From Pseudomonas sp. BBP2017 (GTDB taxonomy: Bacteria; Pseudomonadota; Gammaproteobacteria; Pseudomonadales; Pseudomonadaceae): 64,000 nt of DNA. Every line of letters begins with the position of its first letter. Positions within the stretch are counted from its first letter, which is position 1. A model generated the notes under the pieces. The model searched no databases. It saw nothing but the letters and a program-made list of their open reading frames with translations, and was not told where the DNA came from. Positions 25,948 through 35,513 of the stretch are shown here, piece by piece. The DNA lies in assembly GCF_003024385.1 (NCBI RefSeq), contig NZ_PVZN01000005.1, positions 1 through 64,000 on the forward strand. Reading direction: 5' to 3'. Made by a program: the position numbers and the translations under genes.

Positions 25948-27609
25948 CAGTTGAACGCTGAATCTCAAGGTAAAGCGCGGCTGCCGGTTGAGACTGTCGA
26001 GGGCGATGTCCGACATCGGCTTGGCCGCTTCCAGGGAAATGTTGTAGTTGCGTGCATCGCCAACGCGCAAACCCAGTGCCGCCGAAGACAATCGTGAGTC
26101 ACGGATTTCAAGCTCGTTGAACCAACTGCGCGCGGCATCCAGTGCCACATAAGGCTGCACCACCTTGAACCAGTGGCCATCGGTCTTGAAACTGTAGTTC
26201 AGTTCATAAGCCGCCCCCCAGCCCTTGTCACCCGAAGCCTGGTCGCTGGGGTAACCGCGACCGAAACTCTGGCCGCCAAACACTACGCGCTCGCTGTCGG
26301 GCAAACTGTCGTTGCTCCAGTACAGCGCCGCCGAAACTACACCCTGCCAATTATCGAAATAGCGATCACTCTGTAACCCGCAGACCCGCAGGTGCAGAAA
26401 GTCCAGGTCGATATCGCCGTCGGTGTCCGCCCCCAGGTAATCCATGCCCTGGTAGGCGCCGACACTGAGGATGCGCAATTGCCGGGGATCGGCCTGGCGC
26501 CAGTCGCCTTCGAAGGCCAGGGCACGCAGGTCGGTACGGCTACTGCTCTTGAAGGCACCGTCGACGGCCCGATAGTCGGTGTCGTCACTCACTGCGTAGA
26601 GGCGCCCGGCAACGTTGAGCCACTCGTTGGGTGAAGCCGTCACGACCTGACTCAGGCCGATCGAATAGCGCTCATGCTCACGATGCTGCTTGAGGTCGGT
26701 GCCGTTGTTCAGGCGAACCAGGGCCCCTGGATTACTGCGGGAGCGTGTGGCCGACAGGTTCAGCTGACTGCCTTCACTGTCCAGGTACTGGGCGTAGTCC
26801 AGGCGGTAGTAATGTTCATGCTCATCACCGGGAGGAAACAGCGCCAAGAAACTCAGTTGTTCGGCCGCTGCAGTCTGGGCATTGCTGCTGACACCCAACA
26901 GCGCCTGAAGGTCCTCGCGGCTGCCATCGCTGAGGTTCAGCGCCGAGCTCAAGGGCTGGCGCGAGGCCTGAACAACCAAGGTGCTCGCGCCATTGGTGTC
27001 GCCAGGCGCCACCTGGGCCTGCAGCGTAACGCCCGGTATCCGGCTCATCAGTGCAGTGTAGCGCTGCAAGGTACTGCGCGTGAGCGGGCGCTCGGCCTTG
27101 AGTTTGCTCGCTAGCGTGTCCAGATAGACGGACGCCGGTCCGATATCACCGTGCAGTTCATAGTCGCGAATGTAACCCTCGACCAGCACCACCTGCACGC
27201 GCCCATCGGCAAAGTCCTGTGGCGGCAGGTATGCGTAGGACAATAGGTAACCATCCTGCTGATAACGCCGGGTCAGGCGTTGGGTGGCTTCGATCAGCTC
27301 ACCCAGGGTGACCTCGCGATTGAGCAGATCCTGGTAGTTGTCCCGCAGGTCGCTCAACGGGTAGAGGGTGCCGCCGACAAAGCGCACCTTGTGCAACAGG
27401 ATCCGGGTGCTCATCGGCAGTTGCTGCGAAGGTATCGCGGGGGTGGCTACAGGCAAGACTGGAGTGTCCGGTCGATAGCTGTCGGCGGGCAGGTTTGGCG
27501 CGGGCAGGCTGCGTTCGACTTCGCTGCTATTGAGAAAGACTGGCAGCGATCCGGCGCTCAGCCCGCTTGCCCAAGAAAGACTGAGAATCGCGACGGCCAA
27601 CAGACGCAT
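25945..27609 (-). CDS. two-partner secretion outer-membrane transporter (ShlB/FhaC/HecB family)
   Basis: About 554 residues. Signal peptide MRLLAVAILSLSWASGLSAG, a proline-rich linker, then POTRA domains (HKVRFVGGTLYPLSDLRDNY; GYLLSYAYLPPQDFADGRVQ). A 16-strand beta-barrel ends in RFTLRFSVQL with terminal Leu. FGRGYPSD is the family's VRGY-like L6 motif. It would export a large TpsA adhesin or haemolysin. The ATG at 27609 is preferred because GGAG lies 6 nt ahead; an ATG 12 nt upstream is possible. No TpsA gene is adjacent, so its cargo must be elsewhere or lost. Confidence 0.88.
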   Translation of the reverse strand: MRLLAVAILSLSWASGLSAGSLPVFLNSSEVERSLPAPNLPADSYRPDTPVLPVATPAIPSQQLPMSTRILLHKVRFVGGTLYPLSDLRDNYQDLLNREVTLGELIEATQRLTRRYQQDGYLLSYAYLPPQDFADGRVQVVLVEGYIRDYELHGDIGPASVYLDTLASKLKAERPLTRSTLQRYTALMSRIPGVTLQAQVAPGDTNGASTLVVQASRQPLSSALNLSDGSREDLQALLGVSSNAQTAAAEQLSFLALFPPGDEHEHYYRLDYAQYLDSEGSQLNLSATRSRSNPGALVRLNNGTDLKQHREHERYSIGLSQVVTASPNEWLNVAGRLYAVSDDTDYRAVDGAFKSSSRTDLRALAFEGDWRQADPRQLRILSVGAYQGMDYLGADTDGDIDLDFLHLRVCGLQSDRYFDNWQGVVSAALYWSNDSLPDSERVVFGGQSFGRGYPSDQASGDKGWGAAYELNYSFKTDGHWFKVVQPYVALDAARSWFNELEIRDSRLSSAALGLRVGDARNYNISLEAAKPMSDIALDSLNRQPRFTLRFSVQL

Positions 27610-27727
27610 TTGACGCTCCATGATCCCGACAGATACAAGAGCACCAAGACGGTTCCCTCGTCAGGTTCAAGCGTAGGTGGTGCGCGCATCGTCGTCTAAT
27701 CGGAATGGGGGCTGTCATGCAGTCCGC

Positions 27728-30061
27728 TCATTGATTGATCTGAAACTCGACCCGCGCGGTCTGGCCGCTCTCGTCCAACGCGCTCAGTTCCACCCGCCCG
27801 GTCTGCTCGAAGCGAGCGCTCAAGTGCTCCTGGCCCTGCGACTCACCCAGCGGCGCGCCATTGAGGAACCACCAGCGCCGACCACTGCCACCCAACGCGG
27901 AAACCTCAAGGCGCAACGGTTCGCTGCTGGTGGCTGGACGGCGCAGTTGATCGCCCTGGCGCACGCCGACGATGGACAGCGGCGGTGCAGCGGCCGGTAC
28001 CTGCGGTGGGCAGTGCGGATCAACCTGAGGCAGCCGCGCTTCGCGACGTTCCACGCGGGGCAACCAGGGTTCCAGCGGCGCAGGCCACAAGGCAATCTCC
28101 CTGGCCTCGGCCCCCGGGCAACTGGCATCAACCCGCCGTCCTTGTGGGTTAACCCAGACCGTTTCGCGCAAACCGACGCTCAAGGGTTGGTCGGCCGCTT
28201 GCAAGGTCGGCGGCGTGGTGCCATCCAGGGTCCAGGCAAAGCGCTGACGCCGGCAATTGCTGTCCTGACGGGCCAGCGGTTGGCCCAGCGGCCAGCAGAT
28301 CGCGGCCACACCGACATTGCCCGGCACCGCCGTCACCGGCACGGCGATGCCGCGCTGACTGTCGCGATTGCTCAGCACATCATGGACCTGCAGCATCAAC
28401 GGTGCCGCCGAAGCCAGGCCGAACTGTCCGGGCACCGGTGTGCCGTCCGGACGACCGATCCAGATACCAATCAGATAGCGCGGCCCGACCCCAATCGACC
28501 AGGCATCGCGAAAGCCATAGCTGGTGCCCGTCTTCCAGGCCAGCAGCGGACGCTGCACCAGTTCGGCTTGGGGGTCACGGTCCGGGCGCGCTTGACCACT
28601 TAGAATGCGCCGGATGATCCAGGCGCTGCCTGGCGACAGCAGCCGATGTTCGAGCAGCGGTGCGTCCGGCTGCAAACGCATGGGCGCACTCATGCCACCG
28701 CGTGACAGCGCACCATAACCGGCCACCAGGTCTTCCAGGCGACTGCCAGCGCCGCCCAGGATCAACGACAGGTTCGGCTCAGCCAACGGTGGCAGGGTCA
28801 GCGGCACGCCGCCATTGCGCATTTGCGCGGCAAAGCGCTTGGGACCATAGGCTTCAAGCAACTGCACCGCAGGCAGATTGAGCGACAGCGCCAAGGCGGA
28901 GCTGGCCGCCACCGGGCCGCTGAAGCCCATGGAGAAGTTCCCCGGCCGATAATCGCCGTAGCGTCTGGGCACATCCTGCAGCAAGGATTCGGAATGAATC
29001 AGGCCATCGTCCATGGCCATGCCATAGAGAAAAGGCTTGAGGGTCGAACCGGGGGAACGTAGCGCGGTGATCATGTCGACATGCCCGAAACGGCGCTCAT
29101 CATTCAGATCGACCGAGCCAAGGTAAGCGCGTACCGCCATGGTCTGCGCCTCCACCACCAGGATCGCCGCCGAGGTGCGCTCGGGCAGCCGGGCGCGCCA
29201 ACCGAGCAGCAAGTCTTCCAGGCGCCGCTGCAGCGCGGCATCGACAGTGGTGCGAATCAGCGGCGGACTGTGTGGCCGGTTCAGGCGTCGCGCCAGCAGC
29301 GGCGCCAGCGCAGGCTCCTGACGTGGTGCCAGTAACAATGGCTCCTGCATGGCCTCAATGACGCGTTGCTCTGGCCATACCTGGTACTCGGCCAGGCGCT
29401 TGAGCACTTTGTCGCGGGCCACCTGCGCGCGTGCCGGGTGACGATCCGGGCGCAAGCGGCTTGGCGCCTGGGGCAATACCGCGAGCATGGCCGCTTCAGA
29501 CGGCGTCAGGTGTTGTGGCGATTTTCCCAGATAGGCCCAACTGGCCGCTGCCACGCCCTGCAAGGTACCGCCGAAAGGTGCGCGATTGAGGTAGATTTCA
29601 AGAATCTGCGCCTTGCTCAGGTGCCACTCCAACTGGACAGTGCGCCACAACTGACGCAGCTTGCCAGGCACAGTACGCGAATGCGGGTCGAGCAGGCGCG
29701 CCACCTGCATCGACAGGGTACTGCCGCCCGACAGCACCCGCCCGCCGCGCAGGTTTTGCCAGGCAGCACGGCCCAGGGCCAACGGATTGACCCCTGGATG
29801 CCGGTAGAACCAGCGATCCTCGTAGGTCAACAACGCCTGCAAATAGTACGGCGATACCTGATCGGCACTGACCGGATAACGCCAGACCCCATCAGCATCG
29901 GCGAAACGCCACAACGGAGTGCCGTCCTCGGCCAGCACCACGCGCGCCAGGTCATCGGCTGGCAGCGGCAAAGGCCACAGACGGTCGGCCGCCCACAACA
30001 GCGCGCCACACAACAGCACGACAGCCGATACGACACGCAGGCGTTTAGCTAAGATGGGCAT
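27728..30061 (-). CDS. pbpC: penicillin-binding protein 1C (bifunctional murein synthase)
   Basis: A 777-residue inner-membrane protein with one N-terminal anchor (VVSAVVLLCGALLWAA). Glycosyltransferase domain GT51: YEDRWFYRHPGVNPLALGRA and GGSTLSMQVARLL. Transpeptidase: SxxK in SPGSTLKPFLYG, SxN in ALSLNLPA, KTG in WKTGTSYGFRD. The C-terminal BiPBP_C beta-domain follows. The ATG at 30061 has GGAGG upstream and is chosen over a start at 30163. It is near the alpha-2-macroglobulin gene, a pairing that recurs widely in bacteria and suggests envelope repair after protease breach. Confidence 0.94.
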   Translation of the reverse strand: MPILAKRLRVVSAVVLLCGALLWAADRLWPLPLPADDLARVVLAEDGTPLWRFADADGVWRYPVSADQVSPYYLQALLTYEDRWFYRHPGVNPLALGRAAWQNLRGGRVLSGGSTLSMQVARLLDPHSRTVPGKLRQLWRTVQLEWHLSKAQILEIYLNRAPFGGTLQGVAAASWAYLGKSPQHLTPSEAAMLAVLPQAPSRLRPDRHPARAQVARDKVLKRLAEYQVWPEQRVIEAMQEPLLLAPRQEPALAPLLARRLNRPHSPPLIRTTVDAALQRRLEDLLLGWRARLPERTSAAILVVEAQTMAVRAYLGSVDLNDERRFGHVDMITALRSPGSTLKPFLYGMAMDDGLIHSESLLQDVPRRYGDYRPGNFSMGFSGPVAASSALALSLNLPAVQLLEAYGPKRFAAQMRNGGVPLTLPPLAEPNLSLILGGAGSRLEDLVAGYGALSRGGMSAPMRLQPDAPLLEHRLLSPGSAWIIRRILSGQARPDRDPQAELVQRPLLAWKTGTSYGFRDAWSIGVGPRYLIGIWIGRPDGTPVPGQFGLASAAPLMLQVHDVLSNRDSQRGIAVPVTAVPGNVGVAAICWPLGQPLARQDSNCRRQRFAWTLDGTTPPTLQAADQPLSVGLRETVWVNPQGRRVDASCPGAEAREIALWPAPLEPWLPRVERREARLPQVDPHCPPQVPAAAPPLSIVGVRQGDQLRRPATSSEPLRLEVSALGGSGRRWWFLNGAPLGESQGQEHLSARFEQTGRVELSALDESGQTARVEFQINQ

Positions 30062-30165
30062 CAGGCCTCCGTGTCGCTGGCGATGGACAGGGAACCGAGC
30101 AGGCCAATACACAGCCAAAGGTTTGGCAACGGCCAACGAGCCGATACGATCATCAGGAAGCAACT

Positions 30166-30459
30166 ATGCATGTAGAAGGTTTTTTCGAGTGGCTCGGCCA
30201 GGCGTTGGGGGCACTGATCCGCTTTGTCGTCGACGCTCTGAGCGGGTTATTCAACCTGCTGGCCAGTGCCGGTGGCAACTTCATCGATGGCCTGGCGCGC
30301 ACATTGGGCATGGACACCTCGCTGGTCAGCATCGTTGCCCTGATCATCGGCTTGATGCTGCTGTACTCGGCCATCCGTGCCTTCATGCGTGCCTCGATCA
30401 TCCTCGGCATCATCTGGCTGCTGCTGGGGTTGTGGGTGCTGAGCTGGATCATTCACTGA
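30166..30459 (+). CDS. small hydrophobic membrane protein
   Basis: A 97-residue protein with an amphipathic N-terminus (FFEWLGQALGALIRFVVDAL) and two C-terminal membrane segments (SIVALIIGLMLLYSAI and IILGIIWLLLGLWVLSWII). AGGA precedes the ATG. It lies on the opposite strand between pbpC and the alpha-2-macroglobulin gene. No family is recognised; conservation in pseudomonads is likely but unchecked. Confidence 0.75.
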   Translation: MHVEGFFEWLGQALGALIRFVVDALSGLFNLLASAGGNFIDGLARTLGMDTSLVSIVALIIGLMLLYSAIRAFMRASIILGIIWLLLGLWVLSWIIH

Positions 30460-30461
30460 CG

Positions 30462-30483
30462 GTGGGGGCAAACCAGCCCCCAC
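30462..30483. terminator. hairpin between the small membrane gene and the macroglobulin gene
   Basis: GTGGGGGC (30462-30469) pairs with GCCCCCAC (30476-30483) and is followed by TTT on the plus strand. It sits between two convergent stops. Confidence 0.65.
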
Positions 30484-30507
30484 TTTCCACATCCCCCCAG
30501 CAGAGCT

Positions 30508-33500
30508 TTAGCGGCCTTTGATCACCATCTCACCTGCCGACTCACCCACCGCCTGCAGATTCGGCCGGTACATCGACTCCACCTGCGGCGGCGGCACCCG
30601 GTAGGTACCGGGGGTCACGGCCCGCGCCAGGTACAGCAAGTGCGTGGTGCCATAGCTGTTCACAGGCAACGCCGCGACATAACGATCATCGCGGAACTCC
30701 TGGTGCACGACGTTGGCGTTCTGCATCGACTCGCGCCACTGTTTGACCGCGCTGCTGGCGTTGTCCAGGCTCGCCGCACTCTGCGCCAGGTTCTGGTTTT
30801 CCAGCTCAAGGCCAGCAGGCAGCAGGTCGACCACCAGCGCATCCGGTACCCGAGTGGTGGCGGTCACGGCCAGATGCACCAGTACCAGGTCACCACTCTT
30901 GAGCGCGCGGATATCCAGGGTCTGGCCGTTCAAACCCAGGTACTCACGACGAATGTTCATGCCCGAGTTGCTCGCTGCCGGGGCATAGCGTGGGTAACCG
31001 GACAGGGTCAGTTGCTGGTACAAGGTATCGCTGCTCTGATTCTGCACCGTCAGCGGCGAAGCCAGCAGTGGCCCTTCCAGTTTCAGGCCCGATTGCGCGC
31101 TGTCCAGGTCACGCAGTTCGCCAGCGCTGTCCAGACGCGCCGACCACTTGCCTTCCGGTTTGTTCAGCAAGCCGCGGCCGGCGAGGAACAAGGCGTTGCG
31201 TTCCTGGGTCGACAACCACTGGCTGGCCGCGACCTGGTCGGACAACTGGAACAGCCGTTGATCAAGCAGGTTGCTGGCCAGGTTGTTTTCTTCGAGCAAA
31301 GCCAGAATCAAGGCCTGGTCACGCACCGGGCTGCCATAGTCGCCTAGCCAGTCTTTGTCATTGCGACTGACGGCCAGGCCCGCTTGCAAGGCTTGCTGGG
31401 CGCGGGGCTTGTCACCCATTTTTTCCAGGGCAATGGCCAACTGCACCAACGGTAAGCCGGAGCGGGCATCGCTACGCCGCTCGAACAGGCTGCGCAGCGC
31501 GCCCAGCGGCGCCTGCTGCGTACGGGCCAGCACCAGCGCGGCATAAGCCTGCACGGCAAAACGGCTGTGCTCGGCATTGTTACTGTAGTTGACCTCGATC
31601 AGGTTGCGCTCCTGCAGATAGCGCAACAGGCGCTCACTGGCCTTCTTCAAGGCATCGGCAGGCACCGCATAACCCTGCTCCCGAGCCCGCAGGAGGAAAT
31701 CGGTGACATAGGCCGTCAGCCAGTACTCCTCTTCGGAATCCGAACTCCACAGGCCGAAGCTGCCGTTGTAGCGCTGCATGCCCAGTAAGTGCTCGATGCC
31801 CATCTCGATCTTGCGCTTGCGCACCTCGGCGGGCTCGCCAGTGATGCCCAGACGCTTGAGAGTTGCGGCGTCGGCATACAACGACGGATACAAGCCACTG
31901 GTGGTCTGCTCCAGGCAGCCATAGGGGTAGGCTTCCAGGGCGCGAATCTGCTCGGCCAGGTTCAGCGGCGGACGGCTGGACAAGGCCAGCATCGCCTCCA
32001 GACCAGCCGGCTCGAACTCGGCCAGATCAGCCTCCGGCAGGCTCCACGGTTGATCGTTGAGCGCCACCCGGTAGTGCTTGAGCATGGCCGGGTAGGCCGG
32101 ACGCACGCCCAGGGTCCATTCGCGGCTGAAGGCCGTGGCCGTCTCACCCGGCAGCTTCAGCCCCAGCACTTCGACCTTGACCTTGCCTTGGCCCAGGCCA
32201 CCGTTGGCCTGCACCGGCACCAGCAAGGTGACACGCTTGCCCTGGGTCAGCTCGAGGGTCTGCTCGGCTGCGCGCATAAGGCTCAATTGGCCTTCGGTGC
32301 TCAGGCGCACGTTGAGTTTTTGCGCCTGCCCGGACAGGTTCGAGACATCCAGCGCCAGGGTGGTACTGTCGCCACCGGCGAGAAAACGCGGTGCCGACAA
32401 CTCGGCGATCAATGGCGCGGCGACCACGGTCTTGCCTTCAGCCATGCCAAAGCGCTCATCGGTCCAGGCCTGGGCCATCAAACGCAGCTCACCGTTAAAG
32501 TCGGGGATATCAACGCTGGCTTCGCCTTCGCCGTTTTCGTTGAGGGTCACCGGCGCGCTTTGCTGGGCGACGATGGTGACGCTGGTGTTAGGTCGCTTGC
32601 CGCCCTTGGCCATGGCCGCATCACCACCGAAGGCCAGGCTGGCCAGACGGCCCTGACCGGCTTCGATCAACTGGCCATAGATGTCCAACTGGTCGGCGCC
32701 ATAAGCCTTGCGGCCGAACATGCCGGTGAACGGGTCCGGCGTCGGGTAGTCGGTGATGTTGAGAATGCCCACATCTACCGCAGCCAGCAGTACATGCACC
32801 TGCTTCGGCACACTACCATCGGCATTGCGGGCCTGGACCTTGACCGTCAACGGTTGTTTGGGACGCATCTTTTCCGGCGCGCTGAGGGTTACCGCCAGCT
32901 TGCGCTCGGCACGGTCCAGCGGCAGGTGCAGCACACCGACCGACCGCTTGGGCGTGGCATTGACCTTGCGCTCGCCCGGACGAATCACCAGCGCACTGAC
33001 ATACAGGTCATGGCGCGCCCACTTGCGGTCGAGATTGACGGCGAAGGTCTTGCCTTCGGCGGGTACGTCGATCTCCTGCCACCACAGCGGCCCCTCACTG
33101 GACTCAACCATCAGGTAACCGGTACCGGCCGCAGGTGGCGTGACCGTAACGTTGGCGGTAGCGCCATCGGCGTAGGATGGTTTGTCCAGGGCCAGCTTGA
33201 CCTGGTCCGGACGCACAGCACCGCCATCGGCATTGTCCTGGGCGCGGTAGCCAGCCCAGAAGCGCTCGCTGGAGACCAGACCGGTCTGCGGGTCTTCGAC
33301 CTCGACGCGGTACGGGCCCCATTCAACCTGGAAGGTGAGCTTGGCGGTCGAGCCGGCCTTGATGTTGACCGTCTCTTCACTCTGGGTCAGGAACTTCTCG
33401 TTGAAGTTGTAGCTCCAGCCGTCACTTTGCGAGTAGTTCCAGTAGTAATCACGGCGCTCGCGAATCAAGCGGACCTTGAGGCCGTTGGCCGCCAGCTTGT

Positions 33501-35412
33501 TGCCTTTGTGGTCGGCGACCAGCACTTCGAATTCCACCGGCCCATCGCTGTCGGTTTCTTCACCGTCGAACAATCCGCGCAGGCCCGGCAGACGCGCAGC
33601 CGGCCAGATCGGCTGTTCCAGACGCCGGGTAATCGGGCGGCCACCGGACTCCTGCAAGCTGGCCTGCACGGTCAGTTGCAGCGGCGAGCGGGCTTCGGAC
33701 CATTGACTCTCGATATTCAGGATTGAGTTGCCGTTGGCATCCAGGGTGACTTCGTCCAGCTCAAGGTCATGGCTCAACTCTGGTTCGGTGATCGCGCCGA
33801 ACTGATAGCCTGGAAGCGCCGGCACCGCTTCGCGCAGTGGACGAACATAGGCCTGACCGCTCAAGCGATTGCCCGAGGCCGGGGCACCGTACAGGTAGCG
33901 GCCATTGACGCTAATCTCGACACTTTGCTGCGGGCGCAGGGGAAAAGCACTGCCCTTGAGCTCCAGAGCCAGACGCTCGGGCAAGAAGTCCTCGACGAGA
34001 AACTCATAGATCTGCTTCTTGCCACCGCCCAGGTCAAACAACAACTGCCAGCGCCCGGTCGGGGCCTCAGTCGCCAGTTGCAACTGGTACTGGTAGAGGC
34101 CGTTGCTGCCCGGCTCCCAAACAAACTTGCGGCTGATTTGCTCATCGGGCCGGCGCACCTCCACCGTTACCGGCTGCGGTTTGAGCGGGCGACCGTCCTG
34201 GTCGCGCAACAGGCCATTGAGCAGCACGGTCTCGCCTGGGCGGTACAAGTCACGTGGACCAAAGACGAAAAACTGCAGGGGGTTGGCCTGAGGGCCGGTG
34301 ATGTCGAATTCCGCCAGGTCCAGCGCCGCACTGTTCAGGCGCAGCATGGTGGTGTGCACGCCCTGGTGAGCCAGCAAGGTTTCCGCCTTGGGTGGCATCG
34401 GCAGCTGGGCATGGCCATCGCTGTCGGTCTTGCCTTGGCCAAGCACCCGGCCTTCGGCGTCGAGCAACTCAAGATTGACACCACTCAGCGCCTTGCCGCC
34501 TTCCAGCCCCTGGGTGAACACGTCCATGCGGTTCTGGTAACGGTGCGCCGACACACCGATGTCGCTAAGGGTGAACAGGGTGGCCGGTTGCGAATAGTCG
34601 TAGGTACCCGAAGCGCGCATGACCGCCAGGTACACGCCCGGCTCTTGCAGCGGCTTGATCCCGGCGATCGGCAGCAACACGGTTTCACGGGTGTTGCGCG
34701 CCGGATTGAGGTCGAAACGGCCGCTGTAGACCAGTTCGGCCATGTCCAGGGTTTCTTTCGACTGGTAATAGTACAGGCTGCTGTTGCGGCCCCAAGCGCT
34801 GAGGAACGACGACAGCGATTCAGGCTTGATGCGGAAGAACTCGACATCGACCTTGTTGACGTTCAGGGCGATCACCGGCAGCCCTTCGGCCAAGCGCGTC
34901 GGCAGCAGCGAACCACGGCTGGCGAAGCCGATGGTGGCCTGCATGTCACGGGTTTCCAGGCGGCTGACCGATTCAGCGGCCAGGCGCTCACCGTTAACGG
35001 CCTGCAGGCCGGCATCGATGGTCAGCACCAATTTGCGTTGCGGTTCGAGGTGGCGCAGGCGCAGCTCCATACCGTTGTCGGAGAGCTCCCAGGCACCATC
35101 GACTTTGCCTTTGACGGTATCGACCAGGTGCACCCGGTCGGCAAAATTCTGCTGTGCATCCAGTGGCACCGAAAAGCTCAAGGACAGCGCGCTGGCGCCA
35201 TCAACCTGAACTTCCGAGACATCCACCACGCTCAGTTCGCGACCGGCAAATCGCTTGGCCTGGGTCGCGGCGTCTTCACCGGCCGGCTTGGCGGCTTCCT
35301 GAGTCTGTGCAGGCGTGGGGGACGGAGCCGGGGCTGGCTTGTCTGGGGCAGACGAGTCGCAGGCGCTGAGCAAGGCCAGCGCGCAGGCCAGCAACAATCC
35401 TTTGTTGAGCAT
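30508..35412 (-). CDS. bacterial alpha-2-macroglobulin lipoprotein (YfhM/ECAM type)
   Basis: A 1634-residue periplasmic protease trap. Signal MLNKGLLLACALALLSAC with lipobox LSAC, then a Pro/Ala-rich tether, a series of MG beta-domains, and the bait region. The thioester CLEQ is at residues 1166-1169 in YGCLEQTTSG, then an alpha/alpha toroid TED and a C-terminal receptor-like domain. The intact thioester suggests covalent trapping of invading proteases. The ATG at 35412 fits the signal peptide; an upstream start at 35463 does not. It acts in a functional pair with PBP1C. Confidence 0.93.
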   Translation of the reverse strand: MLNKGLLLACALALLSACDSSAPDKPAPAPSPTPAQTQEAAKPAGEDAATQAKRFAGRELSVVDVSEVQVDGASALSLSFSVPLDAQQNFADRVHLVDTVKGKVDGAWELSDNGMELRLRHLEPQRKLVLTIDAGLQAVNGERLAAESVSRLETRDMQATIGFASRGSLLPTRLAEGLPVIALNVNKVDVEFFRIKPESLSSFLSAWGRNSSLYYYQSKETLDMAELVYSGRFDLNPARNTRETVLLPIAGIKPLQEPGVYLAVMRASGTYDYSQPATLFTLSDIGVSAHRYQNRMDVFTQGLEGGKALSGVNLELLDAEGRVLGQGKTDSDGHAQLPMPPKAETLLAHQGVHTTMLRLNSAALDLAEFDITGPQANPLQFFVFGPRDLYRPGETVLLNGLLRDQDGRPLKPQPVTVEVRRPDEQISRKFVWEPGSNGLYQYQLQLATEAPTGRWQLLFDLGGGKKQIYEFLVEDFLPERLALELKGSAFPLRPQQSVEISVNGRYLYGAPASGNRLSGQAYVRPLREAVPALPGYQFGAITEPELSHDLELDEVTLDANGNSILNIESQWSEARSPLQLTVQASLQESGGRPITRRLEQPIWPAARLPGLRGLFDGEETDSDGPVEFEVLVADHKGNKLAANGLKVRLIRERRDYYWNYSQSDGWSYNFNEKFLTQSEETVNIKAGSTAKLTFQVEWGPYRVEVEDPQTGLVSSERFWAGYRAQDNADGGAVRPDQVKLALDKPSYADGATANVTVTPPAAGTGYLMVESSEGPLWWQEIDVPAEGKTFAVNLDRKWARHDLYVSALVIRPGERKVNATPKRSVGVLHLPLDRAERKLAVTLSAPEKMRPKQPLTVKVQARNADGSVPKQVHVLLAAVDVGILNITDYPTPDPFTGMFGRKAYGADQLDIYGQLIEAGQGRLASLAFGGDAAMAKGGKRPNTSVTIVAQQSAPVTLNENGEGEASVDIPDFNGELRLMAQAWTDERFGMAEGKTVVAAPLIAELSAPRFLAGGDSTTLALDVSNLSGQAQKLNVRLSTEGQLSLMRAAEQTLELTQGKRVTLLVPVQANGGLGQGKVKVEVLGLKLPGETATAFSREWTLGVRPAYPAMLKHYRVALNDQPWSLPEADLAEFEPAGLEAMLALSSRPPLNLAEQIRALEAYPYGCLEQTTSGLYPSLYADAATLKRLGITGEPAEVRKRKIEMGIEHLLGMQRYNGSFGLWSSDSEEEYWLTAYVTDFLLRAREQGYAVPADALKKASERLLRYLQERNLIEVNYSNNAEHSRFAVQAYAALVLARTQQAPLGALRSLFERRSDARSGLPLVQLAIALEKMGDKPRAQQALQAGLAVSRNDKDWLGDYGSPVRDQALILALLEENNLASNLLDQRLFQLSDQVAASQWLSTQERNALFLAGRGLLNKPEGKWSARLDSAGELRDLDSAQSGLKLEGPLLASPLTVQNQSSDTLYQQLTLSGYPRYAPAASNSGMNIRREYLGLNGQTLDIRALKSGDLVLVHLAVTATTRVPDALVVDLLPAGLELENQNLAQSAASLDNASSAVKQWRESMQNANVVHQEFRDDRYVAALPVNSYGTTHLLYLARAVTPGTYRVPPPQVESMYRPNLQAVGESAGEMVIKGR

Positions 35413-35513
35413 GGAAAAAACTCTTTGGCAGCAGGTTCTGAGGGGAGAACTATATACCAACAAGGCCGTCTCCGTGCGCTGCGGCTACAATGTCCGGCTT
35501 GCCTGGAGCCGAC

